A DNA stretch of 64,000 nucleotides from Collimonas fungivorans (GTDB lineage: Bacteria > Pseudomonadota > Gammaproteobacteria > Burkholderiales > Burkholderiaceae_D): positions 2,976,001-3,040,000 of the forward strand of contig NZ_CP013232.1 of assembly GCF_001584145.1 (NCBI RefSeq), in the 5' to 3' direction. The position numbers and the translations under genes were made by a program. Positions 44,985-53,682 of this stretch are shown one piece after another. Each line of letters begins with the position of its first letter. Position 1 is the first letter of the stretch. Below the pieces are notes generated by a model, which had not been told where the DNA came from, searched no databases, and was given only the letters and a program-made list of their open reading frames with translations.

Positions 44985-45267
44985 ATACTGCCTGATACAA
45001 AAAACCTTCCTGGTCGCGCGCCACCGGCACCAGGAAAATACCTACTTCGCCTATGGCTTCATGCTTCATCTGGAAGATTTTCTGGGCGAACAGGATGGGC
45101 GAACAATTCCGGAACAGCAGGCTGAACGGCGCCCGCAGCATACCCGCCAGGGTAGGCGCCGCCAGCGGTTTCACTTCGACCAGCACAAAAGGCGCATTGC
45201 CGTCGCCCACGGAATAAAAAGTCTCATTAACGCGTGCGGCAAAATGTTCCAGCGTGAGGATATCCAT
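44977..45267 (-). CDS. DUF6916-like small protein
   Basis: 96 residues, no signal peptide or membrane segment. TLEHFAARVNETFYSV, MLRAPFSLLFRN, FAQKIFQMKHEAIGEVGIFLVPVARDQEGFLYQAVFN match, from memory, the small beta-rich DUF6916 family that occurs near bacterial tail-collar genes. It is convergent with the GNAT gene (8-base overlap), so it belongs to the cluster by location but not by transcript. Function unknown. The family assignment should be confirmed by a profile search. Confidence 0.7.
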   Translation of the reverse strand: MDILTLEHFAARVNETFYSVGDGNAPFVLVEVKPLAAPTLAGMLRAPFSLLFRNCSPILFAQKIFQMKHEAIGEVGIFLVPVARDQEGFLYQAVFN

Positions 45268-45372
45268 AATTCCGTTGAGTATGCAGTGTTGATCGGGCGA
45301 CAGTCATTCTAATGGAATTCAGCGCCGTCCCGGCTGATCATTTATGCCATTGGGCCGTGCAGCCGGCCCCGA

Positions 45373-45984
45373 TCAGGCTGGAAACGGTTCGCGCCAGGCG
45401 GGAAGCTCGTTGAGCCGCTCATGCCAGCGCTGTATAGCCGGAAAATCGGCCAGCGGCAAGTTGGCCTGGCCAGCGTATGGCAAGGTGACAGCGGTCGCGA
45501 AGTCGGCCACCGTCAAGCTGTCGCCCACCAGGAATTTCCTGTCGCGCAAGTGGCTATCGAGCACGCTGGCGTAGGTCCTGAAATACTTTGTCGCTTCTTT
45601 CAGCGCAGCCGCATCGGCGGCAGGTATGCCCAGCATCGGCTTGACGACATGTTCGAAATACAGGACCGAGGCATGGCGCGTGAAGTGCTGGCTGTCCCAG
45701 TTCAGCCAGCGCATGACTTCGATCTGGCGCGCATCATCGCGCGGCCACAAATCGGCCTGCGCCAGGTTCGACAGGTAGCACATGATGGCGTTCGATTCCC
45801 ACAGCGTCCAGCCGCCATCCTGCAGCACCGGGGCCTTGCCGTTCGGGTTCATGGCCAGGAATTCCGGCGTCTGGTGATCGCCGCGCCCCAGGTCAAGCCG
45901 GACAAACTCGACCGGCGATTCCAGGTAGCGCGCCACCGCGCAGGCTTTTCTCGGATTCAGGGTTTCGCAATAAAACAGTTTCAT
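45373..45984 (-). CDS. Glutathione S-transferase family protein
   Basis: 203 residues. The N-terminal thioredoxin-fold domain has KLFYCETLNPRKACAVARYL, then NPNGKAPVLQDGGWTLWESNAIMCYL with the ES glutathione-binding pair. The C-terminal helical domain has VLDSHLRDRKFLVGDSLTVADFA, the GST N-capping motif. Ser/Cys near the start may be the catalytic residue. GGAGATAAAG precedes the ATG. It lies about 50 bases beyond the repaired stop of the cupin-like gene; as printed the two overlap by 92 bases. Confidence 0.92.
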   Translation of the reverse strand: MKLFYCETLNPRKACAVARYLESPVEFVRLDLGRGDHQTPEFLAMNPNGKAPVLQDGGWTLWESNAIMCYLSNLAQADLWPRDDARQIEVMRWLNWDSQHFTRHASVLYFEHVVKPMLGIPAADAAALKEATKYFRTYASVLDSHLRDRKFLVGDSLTVADFATAVTLPYAGQANLPLADFPAIQRWHERLNELPAWREPFPA

Positions 45985-46034
45985 CTTTATCTCCGTTTTG
46001 GCTGTTCCGCCATTTGCCAGACCTCTGCGGGCTC

Positions 46035-46987
46035 CTACGCCAGATGCTTGTGGCAGATGCAGTGCCCCAGCGGTACAGATGCATATTGTGCAGCAGGTCC
46101 TTGGTCGCCGTCGGCACGCCGCTCACCAGGATTTCCTTGGCGGTCAGGCCGAATACCGCCAGGCTGATCGACGGCGCCAGCGACACTACCGCGTGCCAGG
46201 TCCGTTTCGGTATGAACAGGGCGTCGCCCTGCTCAACCCGTGCGTACAACCCTTTGGCCTGCTCCAGCTCGCGCAGCTGTTCCGGGTGCTGGTCGAAACG
46301 CGCAATATTGATCGAGCTCAGGGTAGCGCCCCAATCGTATTTTTTTGACGGCCGCATGAACGCTTCTTCCGACGGCGGGAACATGACAAATTCCTTGACT
46401 CCGCGCGCCTGGCAAAACCAGTTGTTGGGCACATCACGATGCAGGCCAGTATGGGTGTTGGCCGGCCCCATGAATACCGATTCCCAGGTCCAGCGCCAAC
46501 CCGGCCACAAGCTGCGGATATCAAAATCGCTGCGCAGTTGCGGGAAATCTTCCAGGATGCTCCATTGCGCCAGGTAATTCTGGTGCGGCGTAAACGATTG
46601 CATGTGCGCCCAGTTGAGATGGAACTCTTCGCCTGGCTGCAATTGCAGGCGCCGCCGGTTCGGCAGCAAGCCGGCTTCGTCGCTGACCGGCTCAGTCGCC
46701 AGCGCGGCGAGTTCGCGCAGGTATGGCGCAATCGGCAACAGCGGCCGCTCTTGGGTTTCCCCTTGCTCTACCAGTCCATTCTGGAATTTCCTGGTCGGTT
46801 CCGAGCCGTCTTTATTGCGTAACTGCGCCATCTTTTCAAAAGACCAGTTTTCCTGCGCCGGCCAGTTGCGCAGCGCGCCCTTCACCAGCAAGGGCCGGGT
46901 CCGTTCGCCGAAGCCGCCCTCATGCGCCAGCTGCACCGCGTCGATTTCATCCACCAGCCTGAATGCCGGACCTAATATCTGTGTCAT
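46035..46987 (-). CDS. Cupin_8/JmjC-like protein (putative Fe(II)/2-oxoglutarate oxygenase), frameshifted at 3' end as printed
   Basis: About 317 residues if repaired. FGERTRPLLVKGALRNWPAQENWSF is the usual start of cupin-8 proteins. HTGLHRDVPNNWFCQARGVKEFVMFPP holds the H-x-D iron site, and FIPKRTWHAVVSL a distal His. As printed the frame runs on past 46065 and ends at 45893 within the GST gene. One extra C in the CCCC run at 46065-46068 gives HLYRWGHCICHKHLA and a stop at 46035-46037, removing the overlap and yielding a CxCH tail that I believe is common in this family. Start ATG 46987. Substrate unknown; possibly a protein hydroxylase. Confidence 0.8.
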
Positions 46988-47006
46988 ATCCTGATTGCCT
47001 GCGATG

Positions 47007-47309
47007 TCAAGGGAGCTGGTTGTCGTTTTCACTGATGGGAACATAACGCCGCTCACCGCTGTTGGGGCTGTACCAGACGCTCATTACGCGCCCCGATTCC
47101 GGATCGACAAAACGCTCTCCGGTTTCCTGCCATGGACCGTCGTCCGCTTTGGGGGTGTGCGAATAACGCCAGCGTTCCAGCAAGACCGCCGCCACCAGCA
47201 GCAGGCCCCAGAGGGTGAACGGCCATGCGCCGTCGGCGCCGGCAATGGTGCAAACCAGGCCGGCCAGCACCAGCAGGATCGCAAAACCAAGCAACAGCAG
47301 GCGCAACAT
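47007..47309 (-). CDS. Small membrane protein of unknown function
   Basis: 100 residues. Two transmembrane helices (LLLLGFAILLVLAGLVCTIAG; PFTLWGLLLVAAVLLERWRY) are followed by a soluble tail (GERFVDPESGRVMSVWYSPNSGERRYVP). The tail suits a small Trp/Tyr-rich domain facing the cytoplasm. It begins 2 bases after the YbjQ stop, so the two are co-transcribed. I do not recognise a named family. Confidence 0.85.
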   Translation of the reverse strand: MLRLLLLGFAILLVLAGLVCTIAGADGAWPFTLWGLLLVAAVLLERWRYSHTPKADDGPWQETGERFVDPESGRVMSVWYSPNSGERRYVPISENDNQLP

Positions 47310-47311
47310 GA

Positions 47312-47638
47312 TTAAAGCGCAATCGGCTCAACCACTACCGCCGTGCCGTATGCAACGATTTCGCTCATGGTCTGCCCCATTTCCGATGAGTCAAAGCGCA
47401 TCATCACCACCGCGTTGCCGCCCATGCTATGAGCGTTCTTGACCATGCGGTCAACTGCATGGCGGCGCGCTTCCTCGAGCAGTTGCGTATATTCGGTGAT
47501 TTCGCCGCCCAATATCGAACGCAGCCCGGCCATGATGTTACCGGCCAGGCCGCGGCTGCGCACCACCAGCCCGAACACCTGGCCTTTGACTTCCTTGACC
47601 CGGTAACCCGAGATGTTTTCCGTAGTAACTACAAGCAT
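47312..47638 (-). CDS. YbjQ/UPF0145 family protein
   Basis: 108 residues, the family length. TTENISGYRVKEVKGQVFGLVVRSR, then LGGEITEYTQLLEEARRHAVDRMVKNAHSMGGNAVVMMRFDSSEMG and YGTAVVVEPI match YbjQ, a small protein that assembles as a pentameric barrel. Function is unclear (heavy-metal-binding has been suggested from structure). ATG 47638 has AAGGGG; an upstream ATG is less well placed. Confidence 0.9.
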   Translation of the reverse strand: MLVVTTENISGYRVKEVKGQVFGLVVRSRGLAGNIMAGLRSILGGEITEYTQLLEEARRHAVDRMVKNAHSMGGNAVVMMRFDSSEMGQTMSEIVAYGTAVVVEPIAL

Positions 47639-47714
47639 ATTGACCCCTTGGATATTGCCGCATTCCAATTGTAATTCAGCGCGGCTACTCTACGGAAATT
47701 TCTCGGTTGCCGTC

Positions 47715-48740
47715 TTAAACCCGAACCAGCAGCTTGCCGGTATTCTTTCCTTCGAACAGGCTGTTAAGCGCCTCCGGCAACTGCTCGAAGCCGTCGACAT
47801 AGGTTTCCTGGAAAACGATCTCGCCGCTTTTCACCCATGGCGCCACGATCGCCAGCATCTCATCCATGCGGCTGGTGTAGTCGCGCGCCAGGATGCCCTG
47901 GATGGTGGCGCGCTGGAATAGCATGTGCTGCAGGAAACGCGGGCCAAGGTCCGGTGTATCCAACCCGCCGTCGTACTGGCTGATGGCGCCGCAGATGATG
48001 ATGCGCGCGCGCCGCTTGATGAGCGGGATGACGGCATCGGTAATCGGACCGCCGACGTTGTCGAAGTAGATATCGACACCGCCGGTAGCCGCCTGGATGG
48101 CTGCGCTCAGCGCCGCAGGCGTGGCATGTGCACGATAGTCGACGGCGCCGTCAAGCTTCAGCGTCTCGGTAAGGAATCTGCATTTTTCAGGCCCGCCGGC
48201 AATGCCGATCACGCGGCAGCCGGCGCGTTTGCCGAACTGCGCCACCAGGGAGCCGACCGCGCCGGCGGCGCCGGACACCAGCAAGGTATCGCCTGGACGC
48301 GGACGCCCCGCCTCGGTCAAGCCGAACCACGCCGTCCGGCCCGGCATGCCAAGCACGCCCAGCGCCGTGGAAACCGGCGCCGCACCTGGGTCCAGCTTGG
48401 TCAGTTCGCTGTGATGGCAACGCGCATAGAGCTGCCAGCCGCTGTACGCAGACACCCAATCACCCGCCTGGAACAGCGGACTGGCCGAAGCCACCACCTC
48501 GCCCACCACTCCGGCGCGCTGGACGATGCCCAGCGGATGCGGCACGTCGTAGGTATTACGCTCATGCTGCTGGATGCGGATATAGGGATCGACGCTGACG
48601 ATCCTGGCGCGCAGGATCACTTCATTGGCCGAGAGATTGCCGTCCAGTTCGGTTTTACGCAATTCATAGTGCTCATTGCCGACGCGTCCGTCGGGACGCT
48701 TGACGTAAAACCATTGCTGGTTCTGGTATGTGGTTTGCAT
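47715..48740 (-). CDS. NADP-dependent MDR oxidoreductase (CurA/leukotriene B4 dehydrogenase-like)
   Basis: 341 residues. The core has PDGRVGNEHYELRK near the start, GMPGRTAWFGLTEAGRPRPGDTLLVSGAAGAVGSLVAQFGK (nucleotide-binding AAGAVGS), GGVDIYFDNVGGPITDAVI, RFLQHMLFQRATIQGIL and GFEQLPEALNSLFEGKNTGKLLV. These are signatures of zinc-free enone reductases in the PTGR/CurA branch. It reduces carbon-carbon double bonds of unsaturated ketones or aldehydes. Standing alone, with no clear operon partner. Confidence 0.92.
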   Translation of the reverse strand: MQTTYQNQQWFYVKRPDGRVGNEHYELRKTELDGNLSANEVILRARIVSVDPYIRIQQHERNTYDVPHPLGIVQRAGVVGEVVASASPLFQAGDWVSAYSGWQLYARCHHSELTKLDPGAAPVSTALGVLGMPGRTAWFGLTEAGRPRPGDTLLVSGAAGAVGSLVAQFGKRAGCRVIGIAGGPEKCRFLTETLKLDGAVDYRAHATPAALSAAIQAATGGVDIYFDNVGGPITDAVIPLIKRRARIIICGAISQYDGGLDTPDLGPRFLQHMLFQRATIQGILARDYTSRMDEMLAIVAPWVKSGEIVFQETYVDGFEQLPEALNSLFEGKNTGKLLVRV

Positions 48741-48829
48741 GTGCGGAGCCTGGTTGCTTTTGGCCTGACAGTGTAGCCAAATTGCGGCGACTGCGCCGGC
48801 CGGGCCAGAAATCCAGGTTCCCGATACTG

Positions 48830-49444
48830 TTATGCGGACGGCAACACATACCCCCAGGGAAAGGCGGCATAGTGCCGTTTCTCAAATGCTTCTATCTGCG
48901 GCAACAGCTGCAAGGTCGCCCCCACCATGTCCAGTCCTTCGACGATCATCTTTTTGTGACGCCCGCCAAGCGAGAAACTGAACACATGCGATGCGCAGCG
49001 GATTTCCATTTTTTCCAGGTCGATGGCCAGATGCTTGTCGATTGCCTGGTCCTGCAGCAACAAGCCGATCTTGTCCGGTTCCAGCACGATCAATAACAGG
49101 CGGTTATTCAAGGCATTACTGAAAAATATCTCGCCGAAACTAGGCGCGATCACCGCCTTGATGCCCAATTGCTGCAAACCCCATACCGCATGCTCGCGGC
49201 TGGAGCCGCAACCGAAATTGGGGGCGCCGACCAAGATATTGGCGTGCGCGTATTCTGCGCGGTTCAGCACAAAATCCGGCCTGGGCCTGCCATCCGGATG
49301 AAACCGCAAGTCAAACAGCACGCCCCGGTCCAACCCTTCCTTGGTGATGGTGCGCAGGAACTGCTTGGGCATGATCTGGTCGGTATCCAGGTTGTCTATC
49401 AGCAGCGGCGCTGCGATGCCTGTTATGTATGTTTTGTCATGCAT
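48830..49444 (-). CDS. leuD: 3-isopropylmalate dehydratase small subunit (LeuD paralog)
   Basis: 204 residues. ITGIAAPLLIDNLDTDQIMPKQFL, then GAPNFGCGSSREHAVWGLQQLGIKAVIAPSFGEIFFSNALNNRLL, the swivel-domain signature of LeuD. Start ATG 49444 overlaps leuC by 8 bases. Together with the large subunit it hydrates/dehydrates a citrate-like dicarboxylate. No leuB or leuA lies here, and the neighbours are a dehalogenase-like hydrolase and a LysR gene, so this may be a catabolic paralog rather than the leucine-biosynthetic pair. Confidence 0.92.
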   Translation of the reverse strand: MHDKTYITGIAAPLLIDNLDTDQIMPKQFLRTITKEGLDRGVLFDLRFHPDGRPRPDFVLNRAEYAHANILVGAPNFGCGSSREHAVWGLQQLGIKAVIAPSFGEIFFSNALNNRLLLIVLEPDKIGLLLQDQAIDKHLAIDLEKMEIRCASHVFSFSLGGRHKKMIVEGLDMVGATLQLLPQIEAFEKRHYAAFPWGYVLPSA

Positions 49445-50861
49445 GCCGGTTCTCCATCTTGCGTACGTCACTAATGCAGCCGCTGATCGCGGCAGCCGCC
49501 GCCATCGCCGGGCTCATCAGGTGGGTGCGTCCATCCCGGCCCTGGCGTCCTTCGAAATTGCGATTGGTAGTGGAGGCGCAACGCTCGCCAGGCGCCAGCA
49601 CATCGTCGTTCATCGCCAGGCACATCGAACATCCCGGCTGGCGCCATTCGAATCCGGCGTCGATAAAAATTTGCGCCAACCCTTCCTGCTCGGCCTGGCG
49701 GCGCACTTCGCCGGAACCTGGCACCACCATTGCCCTGACCGTTGCCGCAACATGGCGGCCGCCGACTATCGCTGCGGCGCTACGCAAATCCTCGATGCGG
49801 CCATTGGTGCACGAGCCAATGAAGACACGGTCAATCGGCAAGCCAAGCATGGCTCCGCCGGCTGCCAGTCCCATGTATTGCAGCGCCTGGGAAATGGTGG
49901 CGCCGGCATGTGCGTCGGCTGCCAGCGCCGGGTCGGGTATCGATGCCGTGACCGCCATCGCCTGGTCGGGACTGGTGCCCCAAGTCACGAACGGCGCCAC
50001 TTCCGATGCCGAGAATGCGTGTGCAATATCAAAGACGGCGCCTTGGTCGGAATACAACTGTTCCCAGTCCGCCAGCGCCTGCGTGAACTCCGGTTCACTG
50101 AGGCCGGCTGCTTTTTCCCTGATGTAATCGAAGGTGGCCTGGTCGGGCCGGATCAACGCCGCCCTGGCGCCTGCTTCCACCGCCATATTGCACAGGGTCA
50201 TGCGGGCCTCGGCCGACAGCGCCGCGATCGTCGATCCGCAAAATTCCACGGCATAACCGCGCGCGCCTTGCGCGCCTATGCGGGCGATGATCAGCAGGAC
50301 CAGGTCCTTGACTGAAGTGCCGGCAGGCAGCTTGCCATCGACGGTGATGCGCATGTCTTGCGCCAGCCGGTACACCAGGGTTTGTGTCGCCAGGATATGC
50401 TCCACTTCGGAAGTACCTACGCCAAATCCAAGCGCGCCCAAGGCGCCATAAGTGGTCGTGTGGCTGTCGCCGCACAATACCACCATGCCGGGGCGGATCC
50501 AGCCATGTTCGGGAGCGATGATGTGTTCGATGCCCTGCTCTTCGTGATTGGTGTCGAACAGCTTGATGCCGAAATCGCGGCAATTGCGTTTCAGGTTGCT
50601 GGCCTGCAGCGCCGACGGCGGATCGAAGATCACACGGTCGGCGACGCTGACCGGATGGGTCGGAATGATGTGCGACACCACGGCCAGTTGCTGCCGCGGC
50701 CGCAGCACCTTGCGATTGTTTTCACGCAGGCTGCTGAATGCCTGCGGACTGGTGTATTCGTTCATGATGTGCAGATCGGCATACAGCAGTACGTGCTGCT
50801 CATCCAATACGGCGACGGTATGGCTGTCGACCAGCTTTTTATATAGTGTGCGAGGTGGCAT
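49437..50861 (-). CDS. leuC: 3-isopropylmalate dehydratase large subunit (LeuC paralog)
   Basis: 474 residues, the family length. VVLCGDSHTTTYGALGALGFGVGTSEVEHILATQT, then the three [4Fe-4S] ligands in FIGSCTNGRIEDL and QPGCSMCLAMN, and STTNRNFEGRQGRDG near the C terminus. ATG 50861 with GGAGATC upstream; an upstream frame extension into the hydrolase gene is rejected. Aconitase-superfamily isomerase. Context suggests a specialised substrate (for example a methylated malate or maleate), which is inference. Confidence 0.93.
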   Translation of the reverse strand: MPPRTLYKKLVDSHTVAVLDEQHVLLYADLHIMNEYTSPQAFSSLRENNRKVLRPRQQLAVVSHIIPTHPVSVADRVIFDPPSALQASNLKRNCRDFGIKLFDTNHEEQGIEHIIAPEHGWIRPGMVVLCGDSHTTTYGALGALGFGVGTSEVEHILATQTLVYRLAQDMRITVDGKLPAGTSVKDLVLLIIARIGAQGARGYAVEFCGSTIAALSAEARMTLCNMAVEAGARAALIRPDQATFDYIREKAAGLSEPEFTQALADWEQLYSDQGAVFDIAHAFSASEVAPFVTWGTSPDQAMAVTASIPDPALAADAHAGATISQALQYMGLAAGGAMLGLPIDRVFIGSCTNGRIEDLRSAAAIVGGRHVAATVRAMVVPGSGEVRRQAEQEGLAQIFIDAGFEWRQPGCSMCLAMNDDVLAPGERCASTTNRNFEGRQGRDGRTHLMSPAMAAAAAISGCISDVRKMENRHA

Positions 50862-50878
50862 GGGATGATCTCCGGCGA

Positions 50879-51769
50879 TCAATCGGTAAAACCATCGGCA
50901 AAAAATGGCAGGACTTCCGCCAGCAGCTGGTCCGGCGCTTCTTCCGGAATGTAATGGCCGCAGGCCAGCGCCTTGCCGCTCAGATTCGTCGCCAGCTTCT
51001 CCCATTCAGTTAGCGGATCGAAGCATTTTTCGATGACGCCGTCGGCGCCCCACAGGACCTTGGTCGGGCATGCGATCTTGTGGCCTTGGGCCAGGTCCAG
51101 CCGCTCGTGTTCCAGGTCAATGCCGGCGCTGGCGCGGTAATCCTCGCAGATACCGTGGATCGTCGCCGGATCGCTCAGGCAGCGCAGGTACTCGGCATAG
51201 GCCTGCGGCGTGAACGGCGCCAGGCCGGCGCTGCGGCCGCCTATCGTATGCTTCAGGTACTCCTCGGAATGAGCGCCGATCAGCATTTCCGGAAAAGGCG
51301 CCGGCCGGATCAGGAAGAACCAGTGGTAATAGGCTGTGGCGAAGGCCATCGTGGTTTGTTCATACATCGCCAGCGTCGGTGCGATATCCAGCAGCACCAG
51401 CTTGCTGACGGCATGCGGATGATCGAGCGCCATGCGATAAGCCACGCGGCCGCCGCGGTCGTGTCCCATCAGCAGGAATTGCGGAAAACCCAGTTGCGCC
51501 ATGAGCTCGATCAGGTCCTGCCCCATGGTGCGCTTGGAATAATTGCTGTGATCTGCCAGGCCGGCCGGCTTGCCGCTGTCGCCATAGCCGCGCAGGTCGG
51601 CTGCAATCACTGTGAAGCGGCTGGCCAGGCGTTCGGCCACCTTGTGCCAGATCACGTGGGTTTGCGGATGACCGTGCAATAACAGCAAGGCCGGGCCGCT
51701 GCCGCCGCGGATGTACTTGATCTGTGTGCCGTTGACCTCGGCCATGCCGTGCTCGAACCCTGGAAACAT
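50879..51769 (-). CDS. Haloacetate dehalogenase-like alpha/beta hydrolase
   Basis: 296 residues. GGSGPALLLLHGHPQTHVIWHKVAE, DLRGYGDSGKP, then GHDRGGRVAYRMAL: the nucleophile is Asp in the DhD form with two Arg at +1 and +4, as in fluoroacetate dehalogenase. LLDIAPT gives the family's second Asp, YYHWFFLIRPAPFP the His-Trp of the halide pocket, and ACGHYIPEEAP the catalytic His. The features support a haloacetate/fluoroacetate-type dehalogenase, but many relatives act on other substrates. Perfect ribosome site AAGGAGG. First gene of the leuCD transcript and divergent from LysR. Confidence 0.85.
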   Translation of the reverse strand: MFPGFEHGMAEVNGTQIKYIRGGSGPALLLLHGHPQTHVIWHKVAERLASRFTVIAADLRGYGDSGKPAGLADHSNYSKRTMGQDLIELMAQLGFPQFLLMGHDRGGRVAYRMALDHPHAVSKLVLLDIAPTLAMYEQTTMAFATAYYHWFFLIRPAPFPEMLIGAHSEEYLKHTIGGRSAGLAPFTPQAYAEYLRCLSDPATIHGICEDYRASAGIDLEHERLDLAQGHKIACPTKVLWGADGVIEKCFDPLTEWEKLATNLSGKALACGHYIPEEAPDQLLAEVLPFFADGFTD

Positions 51770-51861
51770 CGCTCATCCTCCTTTTGATGAAGAGATTGTA
51801 TAACCGGCTGTTCGTTTTATAATTCATTAATATTGATTCTATTATTTCTTTAAAGTTAATA
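51770..51861. promoter_or_regulatory. Divergent promoter region, hydrolase-leuCD / LysR
   Basis: 92 bases, strikingly AT-rich from about 51798. It must hold both promoters and, by analogy with other LysR loci, a LysR-binding site. Several short ATTAAT/TTAATA palindromic elements are present, but no single T-N11-A site stands out. Confidence 0.55.
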
Positions 51862-52785
51862 ATGAATGCACTCTCCGACCTGGCATTTTTTGCCGCCCTG
51901 GTGAAGACCGGCAGCCTTGCGGCGCTGGCGCGCGAGCTCGGCGTTACCCCGCCGGCGGTCACCAAACGGCTGGCCAATCTCGAGCAACGCCTTGGCGTAC
52001 GCCTGCTGAACCGCACTACCAGGACCATGAGCGTGACGCACGAGGGCGAGATTTACCTGGCGGACGGCGCCCGCATCCTGGCCGACATCGAAGCGCTGGA
52101 ACGCACTATCGGCAGCAGCCGGGCGCTGCCCAAGGGACTGCTGCGGGTGAATGCCAGTTTCGGTTTCGGCCGCAAGCATATCGGCCCCGCCGTATCGGAA
52201 TTCAGCAAACGCTTTCCTGATGTGGAAGTGCAGCTGCTGCTATCCGAACGGCCATTGAGCCTGGCCGACCAGGCTTTCGATATCGGCATCCGCATCGGCG
52301 AGTTGCCGGATGCGCGCATCATTGCACGCAAGATCGCCGCCAACCGCCGCCTGCTGTGCGCCGCGCCGGCTTATCTGAAGCAGCATCCGGCGCCGGCCTC
52401 GCCGCGCGATCTGCAGACCCACGCCTGCATCGTGCTGCGGGAAAACGAGGCCGCCTACGGCAGCTGGCATTTAAGCCGCGGCAAGCGCCAGGAGACGATC
52501 AAGGTGCGCGGCGCCCTCAGCAGCAACGATGGCGAAACCGTGCTGGCGTGGGCGCTGGCCGGCCATGGCATCTTGATGCGCTCCGAATGGGATGTCGCTC
52601 CTTACCTGCGTTCCGGACGCTTGCGCCAGGTATTGGAAGACTGGGCACTGCCCCCATCCGACATCTTTGCGGTCTATCCGGAGCGCCTCAACCTGTCGGC
52701 CAAGGTCAGCGCCTTCGTCGACTTCCTGGCGGCGCGCTTCAAGTCGCATCTTTTGCCGCGGAAAGATGGCCAGCCAGGCTGGTAG
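51862..52785 (+). CDS. LysR-type regulator
   Basis: 307 residues. Winged helix at 1-60 (SDLAFFAALVKTGSLAALARELGVTPPAVTKRLANLEQRLGVRLLNRTTR), then an effector-binding domain (GLLRVNASFGFGRKHIGPAVSEFSKRFPDV, ADQAFDIGIRIGELPDARIIARKI). The subfamily resembles regulators of dicarboxylate catabolism (DmlR-like). It is divergent from the hydrolase-leuCD operon and probably controls it. Its 3' end overlaps the pirin gene by 47 bases tail to tail. The start is not preceded by a clear ribosome site. Confidence 0.92.
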   Translation: MNALSDLAFFAALVKTGSLAALARELGVTPPAVTKRLANLEQRLGVRLLNRTTRTMSVTHEGEIYLADGARILADIEALERTIGSSRALPKGLLRVNASFGFGRKHIGPAVSEFSKRFPDVEVQLLLSERPLSLADQAFDIGIRIGELPDARIIARKIAANRRLLCAAPAYLKQHPAPASPRDLQTHACIVLRENEAAYGSWHLSRGKRQETIKVRGALSSNDGETVLAWALAGHGILMRSEWDVAPYLRSGRLRQVLEDWALPPSDIFAVYPERLNLSAKVSAFVDFLAARFKSHLLPRKDGQPGW

Positions 52786-53647
52786 GCAGCTCCAGCCGGC
52801 CGAACTCGCCGCGCCGGTAAGCCCGCAGCCGTTCGTTCATCTGCTCCAGGGTATTCATTACCAGCGGCCCGTGCTTGACCATCGGCTCCGCGAGCGCAGG
52901 GCCGGACAGGATCACGAAATGGGCAGGATCCGCTGCTGCCAGTCTGACAGTGTTCGCCTCGCTGGTTCCCAGCGCCTGGCCCGCCGTCAGCTGCTGGGTG
53001 CAGGCAAAAGCGTCCATGCTCACGCCAAGCGTGCCCTGCACCGCATAGATCATCGCGTTCCAGCCGACCGGAACGGTATGTTCAAAGGTGCCGCCCGCTT
53101 CCAGAAAGCCATCCAGCAGCGTGAACGGCTGCGGCAACTGCGCCGGCGAATGCAAGCCCTGCGATTCGCCTGCCACCACCCTGACCCGCACGCCCGGCGC
53201 CTGGAACACCGGCATGTCGGCGGCATCCACGTGCACCGCATGCGGTGCTATCATTTTCTGGATAGCCGGCAGATTGACGAAAATCTGCAAGGCATGCACA
53301 TGCGGATTCTCGCCTTCCGGCTGCTCGGTATGCACCGCGCCGCGTCCGGCTACGAACCAGTGCAGGTCGCCGCCATGGATCGGTCCCTGGTTGCCGAGCG
53401 AATCGTAGTTGTGGTGAGGGCTGGCGGAATCTTCAAATACATAGGTCACGGCCGAGATGCCCGCGTGCGGATGCGGCTCGAAGGTCGGCACTGTCATGTG
53501 GAAGTGGTCCAGCATGACGACCGGATCGATCATCCCCTGGAAATCGTTTTCCGCAAAATGGATGGCGTTGAAGCCCTGGCCGATGCGCATCTCATGGCCG
53601 GCGACCACCGGCGAGACGGATATTTTCTTGCTCATTTGCATTCTCAT
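52739..53647 (-). CDS. Pirin family protein
   Basis: 302 residues, bicupin. HPHAGISAVTYVFEDSASPHHN, then HGGDLHWFVAGRGAVHTEQPEG supply the metal ligands (H-x-H and H-x-E of the pirin site). GPLVMNTLEQMNERLRAYRRGEFGRL is the C-terminal block. Many bacterial pirins bind iron and show quercetinase activity; a regulatory role is also reported in others. ATG 53647 has AGGAG. It follows the isochorismatase gene after 35 bases. Confidence 0.93.
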   Translation of the reverse strand: MRMQMSKKISVSPVVAGHEMRIGQGFNAIHFAENDFQGMIDPVVMLDHFHMTVPTFEPHPHAGISAVTYVFEDSASPHHNYDSLGNQGPIHGGDLHWFVAGRGAVHTEQPEGENPHVHALQIFVNLPAIQKMIAPHAVHVDAADMPVFQAPGVRVRVVAGESQGLHSPAQLPQPFTLLDGFLEAGGTFEHTVPVGWNAMIYAVQGTLGVSMDAFACTQQLTAGQALGTSEANTVRLAAADPAHFVILSGPALAEPMVKHGPLVMNTLEQMNERLRAYRRGEFGRLELPTSLAGHLSAAKDAT

Positions 53648-53682
53648 GTGGATTCTCCTGCTCCCGATGAAGGACGGCTGCC

